This document shows positions 15,220 to 22,525 of a stretch of 64,000 bases of DNA, piece after piece. The DNA comes from an uncultured Holophagaceae bacterium (GTDB taxonomy: Bacteria > Acidobacteriota > Holophagae > Holophagales > Holophagaceae), in the NCBI GenBank assembly GCA_903937385.1, contig CAIZZF010000006.1:62001-126000 (forward strand). Reading direction: 5' to 3'. A program made the position numbers and the translations under genes. The notes under the pieces were generated by a model. It was not told where the DNA came from, ran no database searches, and was given only the letters and a program-made list of their open reading frames with translations. How positions within the stretch are numbered: position 1 is the stretch's first letter; each line of letters starts with the position of its first letter.

Positions 15220-16266
15220 CTAGAGGATGGCGTTGAAGAGATAGCCCACCAGCAGGATGCCGAGGGCGACGACAGAGACGAAGGTCGCGATGAGCCGGGG
15301 GCGCATGACCTTGCTGAGGATGATGGTCTCGGGCAGGGAGAGCCCGATGACAGCCATCATGAAGGCCAGGGTGGAACCCAGGGCGGCGCCCTTGCCCAGC
15401 AGGGCCTCCACGATGGGCATGACGCCTGCTGCGTTGGAGTAGAGGGGCACACCGATCAGCACGGCCAGGGGCACGCTATACCAGTGGTTCTTGCCGAGCA
15501 GGCCCGCCATGAAGCTCTCGGGCACATAGCCGTGGATGAACGCGCCCACGGCGATGCCCGCCAGGATGTAGGGCCAGACCTTGCCCACGATCTCCTTCAC
15601 GCCCTGGACGGCCAGCTCGATGCGGACGGGCAGGGTGGGGGTTTCCTCCTCGAGTTCACCAAGGGCGGGACCCTTCAGGGCGTCCTGCACCCAGCCCTCC
15701 AGGTGCCGCTCCATCTTCAGCTGCCCGAGGATCAGACCCGACGTGAAAGCGATGGCCAGGCCGGTTCCGGCGTAGAGGGCGGCGATCTTCCAGCCGAACA
15801 TCGCGAAGAGCATCCCCAGCGCGACCTCGTTGATCATGGGCGCGGCCACCAGGAAGCTGAACGTCACGCCAAGGGGCACGCCTGCCCGCAGGAAGCCGAT
15901 GAACAGCGGCACGGCGGAGCAGGAGCAGAAGGGCGTGACGATGCCGAAGAGAGATGCCAGCGCATTGCCTAGCCCCGGGCGCCGCTTGGAGAGGGCGTCC
16001 CGCACCCGGGTCGGGTTCACGAACGTCTGGATGAAGGTGACGATGAACACGATCAGCGTCAGGAGCAGCAGCACCTTCGGGGTGTCGTAGAAGAGGAAGG
16101 CGACCGCCTCGCCCAGGTGCGACTTCGAGGTGAGCCCGAGCAGGTGGAAGGCGATCCACTCCGAGACCGTGTGGTTCACGGCGTAGAGGAATACCCATAG
16201 GGGCAGGGCGAGCAGGAGCCATCCCCCGCGCCGGAAGGCGGAGGCCTGAACCGATCCGTCAGACAT
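15220..16266 (-). CDS. UPF0718/ArsP-like permease
   Basis: A 348-residue inner-membrane protein with eight or more helices. The signature TPFCSCSAVPLFIGFLRAG, with its clustered cysteines, and SNAAGVMPIVEALLGKG are typical of the DUF318/ArsP permease family, some members of which export trivalent methylated arsenicals. The start ATG overlaps the upstream arsR stop (ATGTCTGA), which implies translational coupling and regulation by that ArsR. Together with arsM in the facing operon, an organoarsenical export role is plausible, but the family also includes permeases of unknown substrate. Confidence 0.85.
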   Translation of the reverse strand: MSDGSVQASAFRRGGWLLLALPLWVFLYAVNHTVSEWIAFHLLGLTSKSHLGEAVAFLFYDTPKVLLLLTLIVFIVTFIQTFVNPTRVRDALSKRRPGLGNALASLFGIVTPFCSCSAVPLFIGFLRAGVPLGVTFSFLVAAPMINEVALGMLFAMFGWKIAALYAGTGLAIAFTSGLILGQLKMERHLEGWVQDALKGPALGELEEETPTLPVRIELAVQGVKEIVGKVWPYILAGIAVGAFIHGYVPESFMAGLLGKNHWYSVPLAVLIGVPLYSNAAGVMPIVEALLGKGAALGSTLAFMMAVIGLSLPETIILSKVMRPRLIATFVSVVALGILLVGYLFNAIL

Positions 16267-16657
16267 GGGTGGCCTCGCGCTCGGTCGGCGCATCCCGCTG
16301 CACCTTGGAACAGACCACGGGGATCGCCAACGCTTTCACCGCCTGGGCCCGGGCCCGGTCCTGCTGGAGCTCGGGGAGGGCGGCCGCCTCCTCGAGGAGG
16401 CCCTGGAGGAAGGGGGCGGCCAGCTCCCGGGAGACTAGCGACATGAAGACCCAGCGGCCGTCCTTCCGTTCCGTTACAAAGCCCGCCCGGCGCAGCTCCC
16501 GGAGCGCCTCGGACACCGAGGAGGCCGGCACCTGCAGGGTCTCGGCGATCTGGCAGTTGCACAGTTCGCCCGGCTCGAGGAGGGACAGGACCCGCAGGCG
16601 CAGGGGGTGGGAGACTGCCTTCAGACGCTCCACCAGGGTTCGTAGTTCCTCGGCCAT
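16259..16657 (-). CDS. arsR: ArsR-family metalloregulator (arsR3)
   Basis: A 132-residue winged-helix repressor with the As(III)-binding motif ELCNCQ, HTH region PASSVSEALRELRRAGFV and wing KDGRWVFMSL. It is clearly related to arsR1. The ATG was chosen because GGAGGAG lies seven bases upstream; a start nine codons earlier would bury that site. It heads the minus-strand permease/thioredoxin operon and its stop overlaps the permease start. A third ArsR in 7.4 kb suggests that the two operons are controlled separately. Confidence 0.9.
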   Translation of the reverse strand: MAEELRTLVERLKAVSHPLRLRVLSLLEPGELCNCQIAETLQVPASSVSEALRELRRAGFVTERKDGRWVFMSLVSRELAAPFLQGLLEEAAALPELQQDRARAQAVKALAIPVVCSKVQRDAPTEREATHV

Positions 16658-16722
16658 GGCGGGCTCCTCCTCTTGGCCTTCCACGCACCTGCCAGGGTGT
16701 CGGGGGGGCAGGTATTAGTATA

Positions 16723-16742
16723 TATCGGAAATTATCGAAACA
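16723..16742. promoter_or_regulatory. AT-rich tandem repeat upstream of arsR3
   Basis: Two adjacent 10-base units, TATCGGAAAT and TATCGAAACA, lie in an AT-rich patch between arsR3 and tyrA. A TATACT-like -10 box for arsR3 is nearby on the minus strand. The motif resembles the CGNAAAT/CGAGAAAT sequence in front of arsR1, so it may be the ArsR3 operator. The remaining spacer to tyrA shows nothing clear. Confidence 0.35.
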
Positions 16743-16851
16743 TCATTTTGATCCCAGCACCGGGCCAGGGCTCCGCCCAGGGCCACGGGTCCCAGGGGCG
16801 GCCATTCCGGACCTGCTGCGGTAGGATCAAACCACTTAGCGAGGGAGCTCC

Positions 16852-17892
16852 ATGCGCATCGGCATCCTGGGATACGGCCGCTTCGGGGTGGCCCTGGGCT
16901 CGCTGCTCTGCGAAGCGGGTCTCTCCTACCGCGCCTGGGATCCCGTGGCCCCGGTCCCGGCCGAGTGCCAGGCGGCCAGCGTGCTGGATCTGGTCGAGGG
17001 GCACGAGATCCTGGTGCTGGCGGTGCCCATCCCGGCCCTGGAGGGGGTCCTCAAGCAGCTGCGGCCGCACCTGCGGCCCGATCACCTGCTGTTCGACGTG
17101 GGCAGCGTGAAGGTGGGTCCCTGCACCCTGATGGCTCAGCACCTGGGCTCCACCATCCCCTACGCCGGCACCCACCCCCTGTTCGGACCCGTGAGCCTGG
17201 CCCGGGCCGAGCGGCCTCTGCGCGTGGTGCTCTGCGCGGCGCCGCAACATCCCGCTGCTGCTGCGCAGGTGGAGTCCCTGTTCCAGCGGCTGGGCTGTGA
17301 GGTGCTGCAGCAGAGTGCTGAGGACCATGACCGCGTCATGGCCACCACCCACGCTCTCACGTTCTTCATCGCCAAGGGGCTGCTGGCGGTGGGCGCCGGG
17401 GCCGAGCTGCCCTTCACGCCGCCCTCCTTCCACGCCATCGCCCACACCCTCGAATCGGTTCGCGAGGATGCCGGTCATCTCTTCGCGGTCCTGCAGAACC
17501 AGAATCCCTTCGCCCAGGGCGCCCGGGTGGGTCTCCTGGAGGCCCTGTCCGCCATCCACCAGTCCCTGGCGGAAGCCCAGATCAGCGGCGGCGAGGAACA
17601 GCTGGCCATCCCCGACCTGGGGGCCCGGTCGCCGATGCTGCAGGAGGCCCGCAACCACATCGACACGCTGGATCAGGAGCTGGTCGCGCTGCTGGCCCGG
17701 CGCACGGAGCTGGGCCTGCGGGCGGGTCGGGCCAAGGCCGAGCTGGGACTCCCCATTCATGATCCGGAGCGCGAGAGCGCCCAGCTTGAGGCCCGCCGCG
17801 CCTGGGCCCAGGAAGCCGGCCTGGACATCCAGGGCGTCGAAGACGTCTTCCGCGCTGTCCTCCGTGCCTCCCGCGCCGCGCAGGGGAAGTAG
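16852..17892 (+). CDS. tyrA: Prephenate dehydrogenase fused to chorismate mutase
   Basis: A 346-residue tyrosine-biosynthesis enzyme. Residues 1-245 form the NAD(P)-dependent prephenate dehydrogenase: Rossmann GILGYGRFG, FDVGSVK, GTHPLFGP and the catalytic-His segment ATTHALTFFIAKGL. Residues 258-346 are an AroQ-type chorismate mutase (NHIDTLDQELVALLARR, then GLRAGRAKAELG). The order is dehydrogenase first, mutase last, the opposite of E. coli TyrA. The fusion would convert chorismate to 4-hydroxyphenylpyruvate in two steps. The start is fixed by GAGGGAG four bases before the ATG. It stands alone in its operon. Confidence 0.9.
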   Translation: MRIGILGYGRFGVALGSLLCEAGLSYRAWDPVAPVPAECQAASVLDLVEGHEILVLAVPIPALEGVLKQLRPHLRPDHLLFDVGSVKVGPCTLMAQHLGSTIPYAGTHPLFGPVSLARAERPLRVVLCAAPQHPAAAAQVESLFQRLGCEVLQQSAEDHDRVMATTHALTFFIAKGLLAVGAGAELPFTPPSFHAIAHTLESVREDAGHLFAVLQNQNPFAQGARVGLLEALSAIHQSLAEAQISGGEEQLAIPDLGARSPMLQEARNHIDTLDQELVALLARRTELGLRAGRAKAELGLPIHDPERESAQLEARRAWAQEAGLDIQGVEDVFRAVLRASRAAQGK

Positions 17893-17962
17893 CTTAAAAA
17901 CCTAACGACAATATTTCTGTTTGCCTTGCGTATCGCCGCAGGCGATACCGAGAAGACAGAAA

Positions 17963-17997
17963 GACCACGAAAAAAGAGAAGTCTCTTCTTCGTGGTC
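17963..17997. terminator. Hairpin between convergent tyrA and sodB
   Basis: GACCACGAA pairs with TTCGTGGTC and the inner AAGAGA pairs with TCTCTT, with only small interior loops. Flanking AGAAGAC and GTCTTC extend the symmetry to about 17951-18006. It sits between convergent genes and is the likely bidirectional terminator. Confidence 0.6.
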
Positions 17998-18024
17998 TTC
18001 CCGTCTTCGTGGTGAGTCTTGTCC

Positions 18025-18603
18025 TCAGGCGTCGAAGCGCTTGGAGACCTCAGACCACTTGATGTTCTCGACGAAGGTCTCGAGGTACTTGGCGCGGGCG
18101 ATGCCGTAATCCACCATGAAGGCGTGCTCCCAGCTGTCGAGGACCACGAGCAGGTCCTGCTCGATGGGCAGGCCCAGGTGGTGCTCGGCAACGAAGTAGG
18201 TGTGCAGCTTGCCGTCGCGGCGGTTGCGGGTGAGCAGGGCCCAGCCGGGACCGCCCATGGCCGTGGCCTTGAGGTCGGCGATGACCTTGTCCTGGCCGCC
18301 GGCGGCATCAAAAGCGGCCTTCAGGCCTGCGCTGACAGTGCTGTCGGCGCCGAGGTTCTCGAAGTAGAGCTCGTGCAGGAAGGAGCCGTTGAAGGCCACG
18401 GCCTCGCGGCGCTTCAGCTCGCTGAACTCGTTGAAGGAGTAGTTCGGCTTGGTGTTGTCCACCGTGGCCAGGCGCTCCTCGATCTCATTGAGTTTGCCGA
18501 CGTAGCCCTTGTAGAGCGTGAAGTGCTGGTCCAGCTGGGCATCGCTGAGGCCCTTGACGGCGCCACCCTTGAGGTGGTCATAGCTCTTGGCGGTGTAGGC
18601 CAT
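18025..18603 (-). CDS. sodB: Fe/Mn-family superoxide dismutase
   Basis: A 192-residue cytosolic superoxide dismutase. The four metal ligands align with E. coli SodB: H27 (DQHFTLYKGYV), H78 (GSFLHELYFENL), D156 and H160 (VVLDSWEHAFMVDYG). The usual GSGWGWL segment is altered to GGPGWALL, and a HH pair (AEHHLGLP) sits where Fe- and Mn-enzymes differ, so metal preference cannot be called. It detoxifies superoxide to peroxide and is the last gene of the rubrerythrin-DUF3501-dps-sod run. The 75-base gap before it contains no obvious gene. Confidence 0.93.
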   Translation of the reverse strand: MAYTAKSYDHLKGGAVKGLSDAQLDQHFTLYKGYVGKLNEIEERLATVDNTKPNYSFNEFSELKRREAVAFNGSFLHELYFENLGADSTVSAGLKAAFDAAGGQDKVIADLKATAMGGPGWALLTRNRRDGKLHTYFVAEHHLGLPIEQDLLVVLDSWEHAFMVDYGIARAKYLETFVENIKWSEVSKRFDA

Positions 18604-18678
18604 GGGAATTCTCCTTGGGAGCGCGGGGCGCTGAGTGGGTAGTTTACCAAAAAAGTCGGGATTAGGTAAAAGGGGTAA

Positions 18679-19122
18679 TCAGGAGGCCATTTCCCGGAGG
18701 AACCAGGCCTCTCTCTCGTGGACCTGCAGGAAGCGGGTGAGGAGGTCGGCCGTACCGGGATCCCCGGCGGCACTGGCCAGTTCGATGCCGGTGTGCAGCA
18801 GGGCCACGGTGGCCTCCTCGTTCTCAAGGGCCTCCTGGAGCATGGCGTCCGGGTCCAGCCGAGCCGTGGGGCTGGAGATGGCGGCGGCTGTCTGGGCCTC
18901 AATCTGGGCCGGGCTATGCAGGGGGATGCCGCCCAGCATGCGGATCCGCTCCGCCAGCTCATCCACGGTGCCATCGGCGGCAGTGTAGAGCTCCTCGAAG
19001 CGCAGGTGGTAGTCGCGGAAGTGCGGGCCGGTGACGGTCCAGTGGTAGCGCTTGGCATTCAGGGCCAGCACGAAGGCGCTGGCCAGCTCGGTGTTCAGGT
19101 GGTCGATGACAGATCGGTTCAT
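18679..19122 (-). CDS. dps: Dps-family ferritin-like DNA/iron protection protein
   Basis: A 147-residue ferritin-like protein. The ferroxidase residues typical of Dps lie in YHWTVTGPHFRDYHLRFEELY and DGTVDELAERIRMLGG, which come from neighbouring subunits in the dodecamer. It uses peroxide to oxidise and store iron, limiting Fenton chemistry. The start chosen is the second of two in-frame ATGs because GAGGAG lies six bases upstream of it and none of the longer N-terminus resembles Dps. It is nine bases behind the DUF3501-like gene. Confidence 0.9.
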   Translation of the reverse strand: MNRSVIDHLNTELASAFVLALNAKRYHWTVTGPHFRDYHLRFEELYTAADGTVDELAERIRMLGGIPLHSPAQIEAQTAAAISSPTARLDPDAMLQEALENEEATVALLHTGIELASAAGDPGTADLLTRFLQVHEREAWFLREMAS

Positions 19123-19132
19123 GCGCATCTCC

Positions 19133-19681
19133 TCAGGAAGGCCAGAGGCTCCAGGCTGCGGGCGCAGGCCAGCGGCCGGGGACTTCGGCGTGGTTGGAGA
19201 CAAGGGCGGCGATGGAACTGCCGTCCGGGATCAGGTAGCGCAGGGCCAGCACGGCGGGTAGGCGGTCTTCAGGGCCGGCGGTGCCCCGGTCCACGTCCGG
19301 GGCGATCCGGGTGCCGCCTGCCAACTCAAGCAGCAGGCGGTCCGGGAAGTCCTGGAGCACCGCCAGGCGCTGGTCCCGGATGGCATCAGGGAACCCCAGC
19401 ATCAGGGTGGCGGCCAGGGACCAGCCGCCGGCCTCTCGGCGGGGCGCGAGCACGGCGAAGGAGGCCCTGGCCTCGGCCAGTTCCTCCGGGTCCGTGGCCT
19501 CAGGGGTCTTGCCCTCGGCCCAGAGCGTCTCAATCACCTGGTCTTCGACGCTCTCGGCGGTCTCGGGCTGAAAGCTGATGCCCTCGGCCAGATCCAGACG
19601 AAGCTCCGCTTGGCGGGCGAGGAAGCCCTTCCGAGCGAGGAACCGCTCACGCTCCGTGGTGGGGTCGAAGGCCAGGTTCAT
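19133..19681 (-). CDS. DUF3501-like protein
   Basis: A 182-residue soluble protein. Its middle part (SVEDQVIETLWAEGK) and its C-terminal half (LAATLMLGFPDAIRDQRLAV, then VLALRYLIPDGSSIAAL) follow the order of motifs in DUF3501 proteins, which often lie beside rubrerythrin and a heterodisulfide-reductase-like protein. The match was made by eye and is moderate. No catalytic residues are evident and no function is established for the family. It sits seven bases after rubrerythrin and ten before dps, so it is part of an oxidative-stress operon. Confidence 0.6.
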   Translation of the reverse strand: MNLAFDPTTERERFLARKGFLARQAELRLDLAEGISFQPETAESVEDQVIETLWAEGKTPEATDPEELAEARASFAVLAPRREAGGWSLAATLMLGFPDAIRDQRLAVLQDFPDRLLLELAGGTRIAPDVDRGTAGPEDRLPAVLALRYLIPDGSSIAALVSNHAEVPGRWPAPAAWSLWPS

Positions 19682-19688
19682 GACAGCC

Positions 19689-20153
19689 TCAGACGTGCTT
19701 CGCGATGTCCGCGTCAGGGGCGGCCATGGTGCCGGTCTGGAGCCGCGTGAGGGCATCCTGGAAGCGGCCGGCGTGGAAGCGCTCAACCTTGGCCAGGGTC
19801 TCGAACCAGGCGGCGATCTCGGCGAAGCCCTCTTCCCGGGCCAGGCGAGCGAACTCGGGATACATATCCGTGTATTCGTAGGTCTCGCCGGCCACTGCGG
19901 ACTTCAGGTTCGTCAGGGTGTCACCCAGGGGCAGGCCCGTGGCGGGATCGCTGGCCTGGGCCGCCAGATACATGAGGTGCTTAAGGGCATGGCCGGTCTC
20001 GCCGTCGGCGCTGTGCTTGAAGAGCGCGGCCACCTCGGGCAGGCCCTCTTTCTCGGCTACCTGGGCCATCCAGGTGTAGCGGCGGTTCGCCTGACTCTCG
20101 CCAGCAAAGGCGGCCTTGAGATTCTGATGGGTCTTGGACTCGGTGAAGGACAT
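19689..20153 (-). CDS. Rubrerythrin (ferritin-like domain only)
   Basis: A 154-residue ferritin-like di-iron protein. Ligand motifs are [21 protein letters not shown] (ExxH), [14 protein letters not shown] and [14 protein letters not shown]. Rubrerythrins reduce H2O2 with electrons from a rubredoxin. The usual C-terminal rubredoxin domain with two CxxC pairs is absent, so an external donor is needed. It is the first gene of the run ending in sodB. AAGGAG precedes the ATG, and a 17-bp palindrome overlaps its probable promoter. Confidence 0.92.
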   Translation of the reverse strand: MSFTESKTHQNLKAAFAGESQANRRYTWMAQVAEKEGLPEVAALFKHSADGETGHALKHLMYLAAQASDPATGLPLGDTLTNLKSAVAGETYEYTDMYPEFARLAREEGFAEIAAWFETLAKVERFHAGRFQDALTRLQTGTMAAPDADIAKHV

Positions 20154-20223
20154 GGTGTCTCCTTGGGGGGCCGCAGTGCGGCGGCCTCAAGGTAGAGCCA
20201 TTGCCGTGCCAAAGCAATAAGTC

Positions 20224-20240
20224 AAATCATTGAATGATTT
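20224..20240. promoter_or_regulatory. 17-bp palindromic operator candidate upstream of rubrerythrin
   Basis: AAATCATT-g-AATGATTT is a perfect inverted repeat. On the minus strand it overlaps the first bases of a TTGACT that could serve as the -35 box. The AT-rich symmetry recalls Fur/PerR-type boxes, but it does not match either consensus closely. A peroxide- or iron-responsive repressor is the natural candidate. Confidence 0.5.
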
Positions 20241-20255
20241 TCAGAATTTACAAGA

Positions 20256-20290
20256 CTCGCGGCCCGGGGGTTTTCCCGACGGGCCGCGAG
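20256..20290 (-). terminator. Hairpin downstream of small Lys-rich gene
   Basis: CTCGCGGCCCG pairs perfectly with CGGGCCGCGAG, with an inner GGG/CCC around a TTTT loop. It lies 28 bases after the stop of the 60-residue gene on the minus strand. There is no strong T-run. Confidence 0.5.
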
Positions 20291-20318
20291 GCATTATAGC
20301 GATATGTCGAGAGTCGAT

Positions 20319-20501
20319 TCAGGCCTGATCGGTTTCCGAGGGGGTCTCGGTGGTCTCGTCTTCGGGCTCGTCGCCCTCGGGAATGTCATTGCCAAGGGCA
20401 TCCTTCTTGAGGGCCTTCTTCTGCAATTTCTCTTCCTTCTTCTTGATCCGGGCCAGATCCTTCTGACGCTTCTCGAAGTTGTAGTTGGGCTTCCTGGCCA
20501 T
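20319..20501 (-). CDS. Small Lys/Glu-rich conserved hypothetical protein
   Basis: A 60-residue protein beginning MARKPNYNFEKRQKDLARIK, followed by a Lys-rich helix and an acidic Thr/Glu tail. Short proteins starting with this MA(R/K)KPNY-FEKRQ motif recur in many bacteria as uncharacterised small proteins. The charge pattern suggests nucleic-acid or ribosome association, but that is a guess. No strong Shine-Dalgarno sequence is visible. The dedicated hairpin just downstream supports it being a real gene. Confidence 0.65.
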   Translation of the reverse strand: MARKPNYNFEKRQKDLARIKKKEEKLQKKALKKDALGNDIPEGDEPEDETTETPSETDQA

Positions 20502-20552
20502 GGCTTATCCGATCATCACGAAGGTTGGATCCACTCCTGCCTTTTTGCCAGT

Positions 20553-21062
20553 CTACCGCGAGCCACGCCGGATGGCCTGGATCAGGTCGTCCAGCCGCTG
20601 CAGAAAGGTCGATCGGTCTCGGGCGGTGAAGGGCGCTGGGCCGCCGCCCATCTCGCCCATGGCCCTCAGGTTGGCCATGAGCTCGCGGCTGGCCAGTGCG
20701 TCCCCGATGGATTCGGGCGAGTAGACGCGGCCCTTGGCATCCAGGACCCGGGCGCCCTGCTCCAGGCAGCGGGCGGCCAGGGGGATGTCCGCCGTCACGG
20801 CGATGTCGGTGGGGGTGACTCGCTCGGCGATCCAGTCGTCGGCCCCGTCGAAGATGCCCCGGGCCACGACCACGGCCTCGAACAGCGGATTGCGCGGGAT
20901 CCGCAGCAGCGAGTTGGAGACCACGAAGACCCGGAGCCCGCAGCGGAGCGCCACGCGGAAGATCTCGTCCTTCACGGGGCACGCATCGGCGTCCACGAAG
21001 ATGCGGATGGCGGGCGTGGCAGGATCCGCCGTCAAGGCGTTCCACCCGCAGTATCCAGCCAC
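20553..21062 (-). CDS. YaiI/YqxD family protein (UPF0178)
   Basis: Up to 169 residues from a GTG start. The family core begins at IRIFVDADACPVKDEI, and later motifs TDIPLAARCLEQGARVLDAKG and GGGPAPFTARDRSTFLQRLD are diagnostic of UPF0178, a PIN-like domain family with conserved Asp residues but no proven function. Family members usually start right at the MRIFVDADACP position. Here no ATG exists there; a TTG at 21035 overlapping the upstream stop is an alternative. The listed start overlaps the STAS-like gene by 31 bases. Confidence 0.85.
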   Translation of the reverse strand: MAGYCGWNALTADPATPAIRIFVDADACPVKDEIFRVALRCGLRVFVVSNSLLRIPRNPLFEAVVVARGIFDGADDWIAERVTPTDIAVTADIPLAARCLEQGARVLDAKGRVYSPESIGDALASRELMANLRAMGEMGGGPAPFTARDRSTFLQRLDDLIQAIRRGSR

Positions 21063-21403
21063 TGGTCCGCCTCTTCCACGCTGGAGACTTCCACGGCCTC
21101 GTAGCCGGCCTCGGTGCTGATCCGCTCTGCCTGGATTCGGCTGAGGGGGATCTTCACCACCCGGACCACGGGGCCGGCGCCCTTGAGCTTGAGCCCCGAC
21201 TTGGCGCGCAGGAAATCCTTGAACCCTTCCTGATCGGAGGCATAGAGGCCCGAGATGTCCGAGACCACACCGAAACCTTCGGTGAGCTTGCCGGCCTCGG
21301 TCAGGATGGCCTTGATGATCGTCTGCCGCTCGGCGCTGTCGAGGCGCCCAGCCATGGTGAGGTAGAGCCGGTTCCGGTCAGGGTCGGAGCGGACTTCGAA
21401 CAT
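21032..21403 (-). CDS. STAS/SpoIIAA-like domain protein
   Basis: A 123-residue soluble protein whose alternating strand/helix pattern resembles the SpoIIAA-like STAS fold: a first strand MFEVRSDPDRNRLYLTMAGR, the loop and helix GFGVVSDISGLYASDQEGFKD, and a final helix ending DQWLDTAGGTP. No ligand or phosphorylation site could be assigned with confidence. It follows folE by eight bases and overlaps the UPF0178 gene. The assignment rests on overall pattern, so it may be an unrelated alpha/beta protein. Confidence 0.6.
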   Translation of the reverse strand: MFEVRSDPDRNRLYLTMAGRLDSAERQTIIKAILTEAGKLTEGFGVVSDISGLYASDQEGFKDFLRAKSGLKLKGAGPVVRVVKIPLSRIQAERISTEAGYEAVEVSSVEEADQWLDTAGGTP

Positions 21404-21411
21404 GGCTGCCC

Positions 21412-21951
21412 CTAGACCTGGAAGGGCGGTGGGGGCTGCGTCGCCCAGGTCCCGCCCAGCAGGGTGGTCCGGACGGGCACGCCGGGGGTATGGACGCCCC
21501 GGTGGCTCATGCAGGTGTGCACGGCCACGAGCTGGACGCCCCAGGCGGCGGGGCGGAGGTGGGTCTCCAGGGCCTCGGCGATCTGCTGCGCCATGCGCTC
21601 CTGCACCTGCAGGCGCCAGGCAAAGGCCTGCACCACGCGGACCAGTTTGGAGAGGCCCACGGTGCCGCCGCTACCCGGCAGGTAGCCCACGGTGGCATGG
21701 CCTTCGAAGGGGGCCAGGTGGTGCTCACAGGTGCTGACGAAGGGGATGCGCTCCAGGATGACGGGCACTGGGGCGAGCACACCGGGCAGGGGCTTCAGCT
21801 CCGCGCCGAGATCCGTGCCGTAGCCTGCCAGTCGCTCTCGCCAGAAGTCCGCCACCCGGGCTGGAGTAGCCTGCAGCTCCGGCGCGTCCGGGTCCTGACC
21901 GAGGCTGGCCAGCAGCTCCCGCACCGCCCGGGCTGTCCTCGCCTCATCCAT
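21412..21951 (-). CDS. folE: GTP cyclohydrolase I
   Basis: A 179-residue type I GTP cyclohydrolase, the entry enzyme of tetrahydrofolate/pterin synthesis (GTP to 7,8-dihydroneopterin triphosphate). The zinc and catalytic site appear as STCEHHLAPFEGHATVGYLP (Cys, His-His) and the second Cys in HTCMSHRGV, where many orthologues have CMEMRGV. QVQERMAQQIAEAL is the usual helix. It is slightly shorter than E. coli FolE (222) at the N-terminus, as is common. It is first in a minus-strand group with the STAS-like and UPF0178 genes. Confidence 0.93.
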   Translation of the reverse strand: MDEARTARAVRELLASLGQDPDAPELQATPARVADFWRERLAGYGTDLGAELKPLPGVLAPVPVILERIPFVSTCEHHLAPFEGHATVGYLPGSGGTVGLSKLVRVVQAFAWRLQVQERMAQQIAEALETHLRPAAWGVQLVAVHTCMSHRGVHTPGVPVRTTLLGGTWATQPPPPFQV

Positions 21952-22117
21952 GACGTCTCCTCACGGCCTCAGTGTATAGCGGCCGTCCAGGGGGAATGAG
22001 CCGCTCCCGCAGCTCGGCCCGGATTCAAAGGATCTGCTTGTCCTCAAGAATGAGCCCCAGGGGCCGATCAGAGCCTAACCCCCGGGCTCGAGGCCCGGCT
22101 GAATCCATGGAGGTCCC

Positions 22118-22525
22118 GTGAGAAGGTCCCTCGCACTGCCTGCCTTCGCCCTGCTGATTGGGGCCGTCCTGCCGCTTTCCGCCGGCGACTTTGCGGTGCT
22201 CAAGAGCGAGACGGAAACCGCCCGCAAGGAGCTGGTGACCATGGTGCTCTACCCCGGAAAGCGTGGTCCCGAGCAGCAGAAACTGGTCAAGGACACGGCC
22301 AACGCCGTCAGCGCCCACCTCGCGAAGCTGAAGGCCCCGGCGGGCCGAGGGCCCCAGTTCAAGGAGCTCAAGGAGACCTGGGAGGCCTTCAAGCACACCC
22401 GCGAGACGGAGCTGGTGCCCGCCATCCTGGCGGGCGAGAAGGAGAAGGCCGAGAAGATCGCCGCAGGCATCCAGAAGGTGCGTCTCGAGCGGTGCTACGC
22501 CCTCATGCTGGAGCTGGATAAGTAG
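22118..22525 (+). CDS. Putative periplasmic helical protein
   Basis: A 135-residue product with a signal peptide (MRRSLALPAFALLIGAVLPLSAG) and a wholly helical mature part. The segment KHTRETELVPAILAGEKEKAEKIA resembles the four-helix-bundle ligand domain found in bacterial chemoreceptors, here without membrane or signalling modules. One Cys (LERCYAL) near the C-terminus is not in a haem motif. The GTG start is supported by GGAGGT three bases upstream. Its last 23 bases overlap the convergent Mur-ligase fusion gene. Function unknown. Confidence 0.65.
   Translation: MRRSLALPAFALLIGAVLPLSAGDFAVLKSETETARKELVTMVLYPGKRGPEQQKLVKDTANAVSAHLAKLKAPAGRGPQFKELKETWEAFKHTRETELVPAILAGEKEKAEKIAAGIQKVRLERCYALMLELDK

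Noticed and set aside
20224-20240. Canonical Fur or PerR box
   Set aside because: The palindrome has the right AT-rich symmetry but not the GATAATGATAATCATTATC or TTATAATNATTATAA pattern, so it is listed only as an unidentified operator.
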